Source: Magnaporthiopsis rhizophila (Eukaryota > Ascomycota > Sordariomycetes > Magnaporthales > Magnaporthaceae). Taken from it: a DNA stretch of 64,000 bases. The translations under genes and the position numbers were made by a program. The stretch is taken from the NCBI GenBank assembly GCA_003049465.1, contig PYSS01000054.1, forward strand, positions 184,239 to 248,238. Reading direction: 5' to 3'. This document shows, piece by piece, positions 55,241-64,000 of the stretch. The notes under the pieces were generated by a model. It was not told the DNA's origin and made no database searches. It was given only the letters and a program-made list of their open reading frames with translations. The first letter of the stretch is position 1. The number at the start of each line of letters is the position of its first letter.

Positions 55241-56318
55241 GCGACAGCCTGTCGTTGTTGACCACGGTGGTCCATAACGTGTACCCATCGTCGTGTAGAA
55301 GCACCTCGTCCAGGCTTTCATGGTCATCCTGAAGCCCCGGTACAGCGACAGCGGCAACCTCTACACGGACGTCAACGTGGGCGCTGTCCCTCGGCAAACA
55401 GGAGCAAGTCGGCGACGACCTCGTGGCTTGGCCTTCACCTCCATTTCGCACATAGACATCAACAATTCGGACTCGCAAGGCGGCTGGATCCTCCCCTGCC
55501 AAAGCCAGGTGTGGTCCAACCCCACGATCCCACTCACCAATCTGCCCCGCTTTACCCCTTTTGAGAGATCTTGGGCGCGCTAACACGCGGCTGAAGCAAC
55601 CGGAACGCCGCAGTTACCCAGTTTGGCAAGAGAATCAACGGCTCTGGTTGGTGTCGTCTGAGGCTGGAAGCTGGAGGCCGGATGTAGCTGAGGGCTGGGT
55701 CGTTTTAGCCAGGGGCAAGCTTGGGACTAGGTTCACGACGAAGCAAGTTCTCGGAGCCAATGCATTGAGCTCAGTCAAGAGTGCGGTGAGCGTCGCACGC
55801 AGCTCAGGCATCAAAAACCAATAGTTTTGAAGCCAATTTGCCAATGGTCGCTTGACACGCTTACAATACGCCTTCTCGAGGTCGTGGGCTGGCTGAACAA
55901 CCAAGCTTGGCATGGCTCCTCAGCGAGGCAGGGGTCCAAACATCGTCACGAGGAACGAGGTGAAGACGACGTCTCGATGGCCGAGGACTCGCAGACAATA
56001 ATGCAATCTCAAGTGGAGTGGCGGACTCCCGAGATGGGCTATGGGCGGACGCTTCTGGTTCAGTTTCTCTTTCGGCAATGCTTCCTTTCGCCATCCAGAA
56101 TCTAGGGAGATGAGGGATCATGGAGGCTCCATGTCTTCTGGGTATAAAGCCTCACCTCCGTCCTCCTTCGAGGGCATGAGTCTCTGGTCCAGCAGGGACA
56201 CTCTTCCTGGACACCACGCTCTCCCCTTCTGCCCGCCGCGCCCCCTACGAGGCCCAACATCAGGCATCTGCACCTTCACCCGAACGAACACACCGGCTCG
56301 CCCTTCCATTTTCGAAAG
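55241..56318. other. Intergenic region
   Basis: 1.1 kb; no gene supported. The last 60 bp before 56319 are C-rich leader typical of a fungal promoter. Confidence 0.4.
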
Positions 56319-57437
56319 ATGCAGGTCCTCGCCCTCGGCCTCGCCGCGCTGCCCGGCGTCCTTGCTACCGTGGTCACCACCGCGTGCAACGCCGACAACT
56401 GCGCCCGTGACGTTACCGGCACTCGCGCCGGCAAGCTGCCCATCGAGACCCGCAAGGCAGACTGCTCCAACTTCATGACTAGCACCGTCTACGCTACTCC
56501 GTGAGTCACGATGCCGCCGCACGAACCAGAGGATTGTACTTTCTCGGGAGGCAGACCACTGACGTTAAGTTTCTAACCTGTCATCAATAGCACGGCCACG
56601 GCGACCCCGGCAATCGTGTACAACCGCAAATTGAAGCGCGACCCCGTCACGGTCCAAGGCACGATGCCGGCGTACGTGTCGCAGTGCGCCGGCACCTCTG
56701 CCTACTCGAGCGTCTGCTCTTGCTGGGGCTACACGGCGGGCGTCACGACCGTGACGACCCCCACCACCACGGTCGCGGCCCCCGCGGCTACCTGCACCAA
56801 GGGTCTGGAGTGGGCATACTACGCGCTTGAGCAGGGCTCCGGCCCGGGCCAGGTCCCTGCGAACCCAGCCAACGGCCCTTACTCGAACGTGTTCGACGCC
56901 GGCACGATCAAGGGCCTGACGCCCTTCAGCACGGGCACGTCCAAACGCATCACGTTTGGTGCCACTCCCAACGGGGGACCCGGCTGCAACGTCGGTAACG
57001 CCTTTGTCGACGGCGTCGAGCAGGCCCCGGGATCGCACAACGACTACACGGTCCTGCAGCACCGCGGCTACATCGTCGCGGACCAGACGGGAACTTACAA
57101 GGCCACAGTGGGCGCCGACGAGATGGTGCTCGGCTGGTTCGGCGCTTCCGCCGTCTCTGGTTGGACCACGGCCAACGCGCAGCTCAAGGCGGGATACGGG
57201 TTCGGCACCAGCCAGTACACGTTCACTGCCACCGCGGGCGACGTCATCCCCTTCCGGGTCCTGTTCGTCAACGCCCAGGGCTGCTACTACCTCGGCTTCA
57301 CCCTCACCAGGCCCGACAACAGCGTGCTCGTCACCAACACGGCCAACACCGACACCAGCAGCATCGTCCAGCATTGCTCCGGCGCTCCCGTGGAGGCCAA
57401 GGCTCCGTCCTGGCCCGCATTTTCGGCGGAGCAGTAG
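56319..57437 (+). CDS. Secreted GLEYA-domain (PA14-like lectin fold) protein
   Basis: Two exons, 56319-56500 and 56591-57437 (intron 90 nt, phase 2), give 342 aa. The signal peptide is LALGLAALPGVLA. An N-terminal Cys-rich section (ACNADNC, RKADCSNF, CAGTSAYSSVCSCWGY) is common in fungal cell-surface proteins. After a Thr/Val/Pro linker, the GLEYA domain opens with CTKGLEWAYYAL, the eponymous motif with Tyr changed to Trp. It continues with HRGYIVADQTGTYKATVGAD, EMVLGWFG and VIPFRVLFVNAQG. The family includes yeast adhesins that bind glycans. No C-terminal GPI signal is evident, so it may be freely secreted. Confidence 0.85.
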
Positions 57438-57636
57438 ATAGTTGTTCGCTGGAGTTGTAGCAAGCACCATGGACATAATAGCGTTGCAAAAGAGTCGGAG
57501 CGAGCCAAGGTCGGTTGATAAAGGGGCTGGTTGATGCGCCACGACGTTCGGATACATAGACTGATTTTTTTTTTATAAATAAAAGCCACGACCGCTTCCC
57601 CAAGCTGGCACCGGCGCTCGTTTACCAAACACCCTG

Positions 57637-59763
57637 CTATTCAAGTACAAATTCCTCCTCTTCCAGAGCCCCCCTAGCAATCAACTCCTTAACTACCATC
57701 CCATCCATAAGGCCAGGGATGTGGCACAACCCAACAAGAACATGATGACCATCTTTGACGCGCCGCAAAAGCGCGGGCAGGCGAACGCCCTCGAGCACGC
57801 AGACGACATCGTCTGGGCACGTGCCTGCTGGCCCTCGACCGAGTTTGCCCGCAGAAGTTTCGAACAAGCACTGGCTACGCAGGTCCGCCAAGTTGGAGAG
57901 ACCAAACGCGATTATGTCTTCCGTAACACTGGAGGGCGGGTGCGACGAAAGGCGCGCGGCTTTTCCCAGGTCGCCGACGAGCCGGTCCAGTATATTCCTG
58001 TGGCGATCCGACCTCCACTCCCAGTGCCCCCCAGACTCCAGGCGCTCCGGGTGGCGAAGCATCCTGTCCAGAAGCCAGGCAATGGTGGCAGAGATTGTTG
58101 AACCAGACCGTGGGGCGTCGTCCGACGTTGTTTCCAGTCTGGGGAAAAGCGTCCGTATCATGACCTCGCTCTGGGATGGCCCCTGGATTTCGGTCACCAG
58201 TTCCCTACGCAGTGTGTGCTCCAAAAACTGCAAGCACTCCTCATCTTCCGCATCGTCATCTTCCGCATTGTCATCTTCTACATCGTCATCTTCCGGATCC
58301 TCATCTTCCAGATCCTCGTCCTCCAGCTCCTTGGAGCGGTAGTCGGGAATAGGGCGCTGTGAAGCAACTTTTTCGACTTGGCATCCACGGATGGAAAGCG
58401 CCAGGCCGTGGGGTGCACTTTTGATCCCGTGCACTCGGGGCTTTGATGCCACGCGGCCTCCTGCTTCAAAAACTCCAGCAGAGGCGCCAAAGATGCCGCT
58501 GTGCCCCATATACCCTTGTCGATCCTTATCAATAAGACAGGGGGCGAATGATGGGACATCCGGATCATGGCTGACCAGACCGATGCCGGCGTACATGAAA
58601 ATCTCGTCCAAACGAGTGAACGCATTGGCTTCTAGGCATGCCCCCACCATGTCGGCGTACACCTCGCCCACCGACTTGTTGTAATCCACCTGGACGGGTA
58701 GTTCGGAAAGGCCAAGCATCCCGTAAACATGGTCGCGTTTATCCGTGGAAAGCTTTTGTAGTCCAACGCGTTGTATTAACCAAGTCCGTTTGTGACAACG
58801 GTACTGGTAATACGTGTAAGGACTTTCCAACAAAATTAGCACCTTGTGCATTCGCCTGAACTAAATCCATACCCAGGGCGGTATGTACTTGGGCCGGACG
58901 AAAGTCGACAATTGGTTACATGGGCCGAATCGCAAATTGAAAATGGCCCAGCTATGCTTATGCAAGTTGAACGATCGCTCATCGCTGACGAGATTAAGCT
59001 TGAAGGTTAAACCCATCTCCTGGGAGATCCAAACCCGATGGAAGTATGGTTGGTATGCCAGATTTCGCAGCGCCTTCCAGCAGCGAACGGAGACCGCCGA
59101 AAGGCTGCCGCCCTCACAAGCGAGAAGCCAGGGCAATGCCCGCAGCCAGCTAAAACCAGCCTTGTGGGCGTCCTTGGAAACGAAGTCGAGACCGCGCGAG
59201 AGGGGAGCCTCGGTCAGCAGCGGCTTGGTAAACCGCTCGAAGGCGATGCATATCTCTTCCAAAGTTTCCAGGCCAAGCTCGAGTTGCTCGCCGCCATGTC
59301 CCACCGAGCCGATGACGAGCTTGGCGCTCCTGTAGATTGACCTGAGAAGCGGGATCTGGTGGTTCTTTTCGTCTTTATCCTCCTGGTTGATGCAAATAGC
59401 ATCGGCCCAGAATCGCAACGTCCGCGCCTCGGGTGCTGACGACGAAGCGGATCTGGCCTCTTCGTCGGCGGCCTGGAGTGCCGCGGGCGCATGCATGAAT
59501 GCTTGTCTGAGGGCGGCGACGAGGTTGACAGTCGCCCGGAACGGCTTCCTGTCCACCAGTATCTCGGTCGTGACGGTCGGGTCGCCCCAAACGCACGACA
59601 GGGCGACGTACTCGGGCCGGTCGAAGCGTTGGAAGGGACGGACCACGTGCAGTTTGCACTCGATGACAGCAGACTGGTCCCTGGGGTCGAAGGGAAACAG
59701 TTCGATCAGCCGAATCTCCTGGCGCGACCGGTTCAGCGGTTGGTGGATGAACTGCGATGCCAT
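57637..59763 (-). pseudogene. HET-domain protein gene interrupted by one in-frame TAG
   Basis: One continuous frame of 709 codons from ATG 59763 to 57637, broken only by TAG at 58863-58861. HET-domain hallmarks lie upstream of the stop: YVALSCVWGDP, FWADAICINQEDKDEKNHQI and RSIYRSAKLVIGSVG. The downstream part carries the expected LSTDKRDHVYGMLGLSE continuation and a long C-terminal region with an acidic repeat. No credible intron removes the stop; the only local candidates are under 45 nt with poor donors. HET proteins trigger incompatibility cell death. The truncated product would retain the HET core (301 aa), so function might persist. A start at 59763 fits; the frame further upstream looks like leader. 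Confidence 0.75.
58241..58330. repeat. Six 15-bp tandem units encoding an acidic pentapeptide repeat
   Basis: Units of the form tcatcttccgcatcg repeat six times with small changes. On the coding strand each adds five residues of Asp/Glu-rich sequence (EDDDA-like) to the C-terminal region of the HET gene. Confidence 0.9.
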
Positions 59764-60523
59764 TTTTTTCTCTTTATTCTCGGAGCTTACTGGCGTGCTT
59801 AAAAAGGGAGCTGAGGTACGATAAGGGATGGAACGGATGGAAGACCGCGAAAAAGTCAGGTGGGCTAGCTGGGGCGAGGAATTATTTTGTATAGTGCTCG
59901 AGGTGGGGGGCTGGCCGTCGGGGGCAGCTGTCTTGCTGGTGGTTGGAATTAAACTAGGCCAATTAAACGTGTTGCTTATGCCGCCCACCGCTCCTTATCG
60001 CTTTAATATCTACCCAAGGCAGATTGGTATCGATAATGTCCCACCACGCGTTCTTCTTTACGCCGCTACTGCCGGCATGCGCTGGGGAGTCACTCCGCAG
60101 GCACATACGGTTTCGGCGGTCACGTTGGGATGCTTCGGCGGCTGCGGAAATCGGGAAAGTGAAGGCGCTGCAGCAGCCAAACCCCGCATGGTCGTTCCCC
60201 CACGTTCATTGAGCCGGCCAGCCGAGGTAGTGGTGGCTGTAAGAGGCAGCCGAACATTCGCACTGCCCCAACCGTCGTGTTGCACTGCCAAGCCACTTCA
60301 GCTCGGCCTTATAATATTTTTTTCTTTTACTGTTTCAGCTTTTTAAATGTTGTAAAGAAAATGCAGCAAGCTCGCCCAATATTCCCGGAAAGTAATTTTA
60401 TATTTAACGTTCCCCTTTTCGCTTGCTTTTACCTGGGCCTTTCTTTTCTTTTTTTTTTTCTTTTTTTTTTTTCATTTTTTTTTTTCATGTTTGGTTATCT
60501 TTATCCGTGTGTCTGGCGATGCA
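59764..60523. other. Intergenic region with poly-T tracts
   Basis: 760 bp without a supported gene. Long T runs with occasional C/A occupy 60439-60486, directly upstream of the STAND-like leader. Confidence 0.5.
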
Positions 60524-60658
60524 ATGGAGCCCCTCTCGGCGCTAGGCCTCGCCGCGAGCGTGATCCAGTTCGCGGGAACGCTCGTGTCGCTAATCAGACT
60601 AATGTTATTGGTCATGTGGTCCCCGCTCTCCAATGTTCGGAGGCTTCCTCAGCTTTAA
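60524..60658 (+). pseudogene. Orphan N-terminal leader of a STAND/NLR protein
   Basis: An open frame of 44 codons plus TAA, too short for standard ORF lists. It begins MEPLSALGLAASVIQFAGTL, the highly characteristic start of fungal NACHT/STAND proteins (MDPLSALGLAASVIQFVDF-like). Similarity is lost after about residue 25 and the frame ends at 60656-60658. No NACHT or repeat domain follows; a HET gene starts 270 bp downstream. It is most simply the 5' end of a deleted or rearranged NLR. A short expressed peptide cannot be excluded. Confidence 0.6.
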
Positions 60659-60926
60659 AAGCTGCGTATTGGGCACGAACAGCAGTGCCTAAAGGTTTTG
60701 TCAAAGTTCGCCCAGGTTAAATGGTCCGCCCACTCTTGTAAGAGGGGATTCCCCCCTCCTCTCTAGCCCTTAAGATTCAGTCCTCGGTCCTAACACAGCA
60801 GCGAACACTATCTTGTGTGGTGGCCGTTTGCCTTAGCCCAATCCTCGTGGTATTTTCAGTTACGTTGTATTGCCGGGACTTCAGTCTCGGCCTCAAAACG
60901 TGCGAGAACCGCGGTCGACGAAAACC

Positions 60927-63541
60927 ATGGCTCCTACTGGGAAGGATGTCACCCACCCCCTTAAGCCCGGCTCCATCGCACCGCAACCATCATTGCTCCC
61001 GGTGCCTAGCAACGCGGTACTACCAGGGGACAAACTGTGCACGGCTTGCTCGCCACTTAACCTCACAGCGCGACGCTTCATCGTCTTCTCAACCGATAGC
61101 GACTTCATGCGGTGGACGCAGCCACTCACCAAAAAGCTTGTCCTCCAGCCCGTCCCCCAGATGCGGAAGAATACCAACTGCCCTTTATGCCGTCTCCTCC
61201 TCGTCTCGCTGTCCGGCGGCATCGACGAGGTGCCCGACGTCGACCGCCAGGGGCGCAAGCTGCAAGTCGCTATCAGCTGGGGCACGACAGGCCGCACGCC
61301 AAACCGCGACCAGCCCTGGGGGCGCCTGAGCGAAGTGCGCATCCTCCACCCATTTCTTGTCCTCGACGGAGGCAAGTACCCGGACCTGCCCCTGAAAGGC
61401 ATTATCTTTCCGGAGATCACTCTGCTGGCCAACGACCTGCCGCCCGACGCGCCGCCCACGGCGCTTCCCTTCCTCCCCCGGCCGACCCGCCACGACGCCA
61501 TCGACTTCGACCTGGTGCGGCGTTGGCTCTCCATCTGCGAGGCTCGCCACGGCACCGTGTGCAACTTAGTGCATACGATGCAGCCGATGGATTGGATGTC
61601 GCCAGCGCTTGCCGTGCCCGACTTTCGCTGCGTCGATCTCGAGCAGAACTGCCTCGTGCGGCTCCGCGACGTCGCCGAGACGGGCTGCGGCGAGCGGGCA
61701 TTGCGGTACGCCGCCCTCAGCTACGTGTGGGGCCAGGCCGATTCGGATGAGGCCTTCTTTAAGACCCTGACGGCCAACGTCGAGGAGCGCTCGGTGCCGC
61801 ACTTCTTCGCGCGCGACGAGAACCACGCCCGTATCCCGCGCACCATCCGGGACGCCATGGCCGTGACGCGGAAGCTGGGCCTCCGATACATATGGGTCGA
61901 CAGTCTGTGCATCGTGCAGGACGGCAGCGGCGAGAGGTGGCTCGAGGCTATCCGCAGGATGGACAACGTTTACGGCGCGGCGCACCTCGTCATCCGTGCG
62001 GCCGGCAGCCGCGATGCCTTTGCGGGCATCGCCGGTGTCGAAACGGGGCGTGGGCCTTGGGGTGACGTCCGCAATATCGAACAGATCGGCGAGGGATTCC
62101 GTCTCGCCATCATACACGCCAAATGGAACTTAACCGCAGACAGACCTTACGACATCCGCGGTTGGACGTAAGACTTATTCTATGCCAGTGGACGTATATT
62201 AGCGAGAGGCGTTACTAACGTTCACACAGATTCCAGGAGGGACACTTTGCCAGCCGCAGCCTCATGTTTGTGAATGGCACCGCCAGCTTTAGATGCCGCA
62301 CCCGCCTCTCCTTCGCAGAGAGCGAATTCGAGGATACGTCCGTCATCACGAAGGTACCCGAGTCGTGCTTTGCTGGCACGGATAACGATCTAGGCACGAT
62401 AGAGGGCCTGATTCAGAACTATTCGGGCCGGCAGTTCACCGTCGAGTCGGACGTCTTGCGGGCCTTCGCGGGCATTGGCCGCCAGCTCCGGCGGCGGCTG
62501 CAATGCGACGTGTGCCACGGTCTACCGGCGGCCTTCTTCGACTGGTTCCTGCTCTGGCAGCCGCTGGTGGATGCCAAGGACGGGCCGCCGCTCCGCCGCC
62601 GCCTTGACGCGCCGAGCTGGTCGTGGGCCGGCTGGCGCGGCCGTGTCTTCCCGCGCACCTGGGACTGGTACACGCGCGACATGCGGGTCGTCCGCCGCGG
62701 GATCCGCAAGCGCACCTGGATCATGTGGCACCAGCGCCTTGCACATGCGTCGACCGAATGCGTGCCCTTCGGCGGCGGGAAGGACGGAGCCGGAGAGAAG
62801 AAGTCCCGGAATTTCTATGGCGGCCGCCACCGGAAGGACCAGCGCTTCCCCGGCATCGACTGCCGGGTTACCGATCCGACCCCCCGCACCCTCACGCATA
62901 TCGAGAGCCTGCCGCGGTACACTGAGGACCTCATCAGCGAGTTTCCTGGCTCTGGGCTTTTGCAGTTCTGGACCATCTCGGCCGTGTTTGAGCTACGCCT
63001 CGTTGGGGCCGGAGATGACGGCGTTTACGGCAAACCGGTGAAGCCGCCGAATCGAACTGGCATACCATCCACACCTTCGTCTTCGAACAGCAGCGAGTGG
63101 GCTGATATCGCCAACAGCGACGACGAGGATGACGGCTTAGCAGGCCAGCCCTCCCTGAAAAGTCTGCTGGGCGGAGAGGAGGACGGCGATCTCGATGATT
63201 TCGACATGGATAAGCAGCCTGGTGTTAAGCTCATCATCGGTGGGAAAGATGGCCAGGCGGTCGGGAGGGTTTACGTGCCTGAGTGGTGGGAAGAATTAGC
63301 TAGTGTCGAGAGCAGCGGGCCCCATGAGTACGAGTTCATAGTTTTGTGTGAGGCCCGTGACCAGCGAGCCGAGGATTCCCGTCGTGCCGACGACGACGAG
63401 GGCTGGCGGTACCGCGTAATGCTGGTAGAGTCCAAGTGCGACGGGCAGTATTTCGAAAGGGTAGCCATCGGCTCGGTGGGAACGGATGACCTTGGCAAAG
63501 CTGTCAAGCCGTTGCAGTGGAAGGAGTTTATACTTGGTTAA
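60927..63541 (+). CDS. HET-domain protein, most telomere-proximal gene
   Basis: Two exons, 60927-62167 and 62230-63541 (intron 62 nt, phase 2), give 850 aa. The ATG at 60927 is the first in frame; the frame open from 60870 lacks an ATG. N-terminal paired cysteines (CTAC, CPLC) resemble those before many HET domains. The HET core shows ALSYVWGQADSD, IPRTIRDAMAVTRKLGLRYI, WVDSLCIVQDGSG and MDNVYGAAHLVIRAAG. The C-terminal part includes APSWSWAGWRG, a standard HET-protein motif, and an acidic Ser-rich stretch near residue 700. The expected role is in vegetative incompatibility/cell-death signalling. The stop lies 366 bp from the telomere array. Confidence 0.9.
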
Positions 63542-63907
63542 TCTGCTCCTGCGGCGAGAAGGAGGTGTTAAAGATATACACCGAGAAAATTGGTTCCCAG
63601 CGAGATCTCGACGGCCCGTCGACTCCTTAATAAAGGATATTAAATCAGTGCACCCCCTGTCGGCCACCCCCCTTCCGGCCACCTTAAACGGGCCCATTGC
63701 CTGAGATATGGCCATATTTTTAACTTATTACAAATCTTGCAATTCTGATCCGTTTTTTATACTTTTTATTACAATCCAATACTTATATACCAGAAAAATA
63801 ATACACTAAAAAAAATCAAACAAATTATCAAAATTATACAAAAAAAGGTTTTTATTTTACAAACCGCTTAATTTTAAAATATATTAAAAATTATTTTATA
63901 CCAGCAT
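63542..63907. other. AT-rich subtelomeric collar
   Basis: No gene. From about 63715 the sequence becomes strongly A/T-rich with many TpA and TpT steps, unlike the GC-rich remainder. It runs directly into the telomere array. Confidence 0.7.
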
Positions 63908-64000
63908 TTAGGGTTAGGGTTAGGGTTAGGGTTAGGGTTAGGGTTAGGGTTAGGGTTAGGGTTAGGGTTAGGGTTAGGGTTAGGGTTAGGGTTAGGGTTA
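63908..64000 (+). repeat. Telomere repeat array (TTAGGG)n
   Basis: 93 nt of perfect TTAGGG, 15.5 units, reaching the window edge. The G-rich strand runs 5'->3' outward, as expected for a right chromosome end. Confidence 0.98.

Noticed and set aside
60439..60486. Poly-T tract as the end of an inserted retroelement
   Set aside because: No reverse transcriptase sequence or target-site duplication is visible; simple slippage is sufficient.
1..64000. CRISPR arrays, insertion sequences, riboswitches, rRNA
   Set aside because: None was seen, and a fungal chromosome is not expected to hold bacterial-type elements. Polyketide or peptide synthetase genes are also absent, so no secondary-metabolite cluster is claimed.

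Overview
The window is the end of a chromosome from a filamentous ascomycete (Pezizomycotina, most likely a Sordariomycete). The right edge is 15.5 uninterrupted TTAGGG units (63908-64000) behind a short AT-rich collar. Coding sequence is GC-rich, and introns are about 40-130 nt with GT..AG ends and CTAAC-like branch sites. The families are typical of the group: HET domain, PTH11/SAT4 rhodopsin-like membrane proteins, Zn2Cys6 regulators, an AA11-type LPMO and a GLEYA protein. The genus cannot be fixed from sequence alone. About 27 genes or gene remnants are called; where exon coordinates are given, junction phases were checked by hand.

Layout. 0.2-11.5 kb: a SAT4-type membrane protein, a secreted flavin oxidase, a MAL-type sugar transporter divergent from a Zn2Cys6 regulator, and an intracellular GH5 hydrolase. 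11.7-24.2 kb: a recognition/signalling island holding a fungal NLR (SesB-like esterase, NACHT, ankyrin repeats), a small spliced ORF, a CorA-like membrane protein and a protein kinase fused to a von Willebrand A-like domain. 25-37 kb: an unknown protein, an Erg6-like methyltransferase, another unknown, an LPMO, a Kex2-type small secreted protein, a seven-helix membrane protein and a mitochondrial sulfide:quinone oxidoreductase. 37.8-43.1 kb: a frame-broken AIG2/GGCT-like gene, a CE3 esterase and a DUF5695-like secreted protein.

43.9-50.5 kb is a compact MAL-like locus: a Zn2Cys6 regulator, a sugar permease and a GH13 alpha-glucosidase, the last two divergent around a promoter with a repeated CGG-N-CCG motif. 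It resembles subtelomeric MAL loci of yeasts in composition. 50.6-57.4 kb: a SAT4 gene with two single-base frame breaks, an SDR-NmrA fusion and a GLEYA protein. 57.6-63.5 kb, next to the telomere: a HET gene interrupted by one in-frame TAG, an orphan N-terminal leader of a STAND/NLR protein, and an intact HET gene.

Overall this is accessory subtelomeric DNA combining carbohydrate uptake and degradation with non-self-recognition genes, several of them decaying. The points most worth following are the NLR/CorA/kinase-vWA island, the SDR-NmrA fusion, the promoter motif of the MAL-like locus, and the pattern of gene decay.
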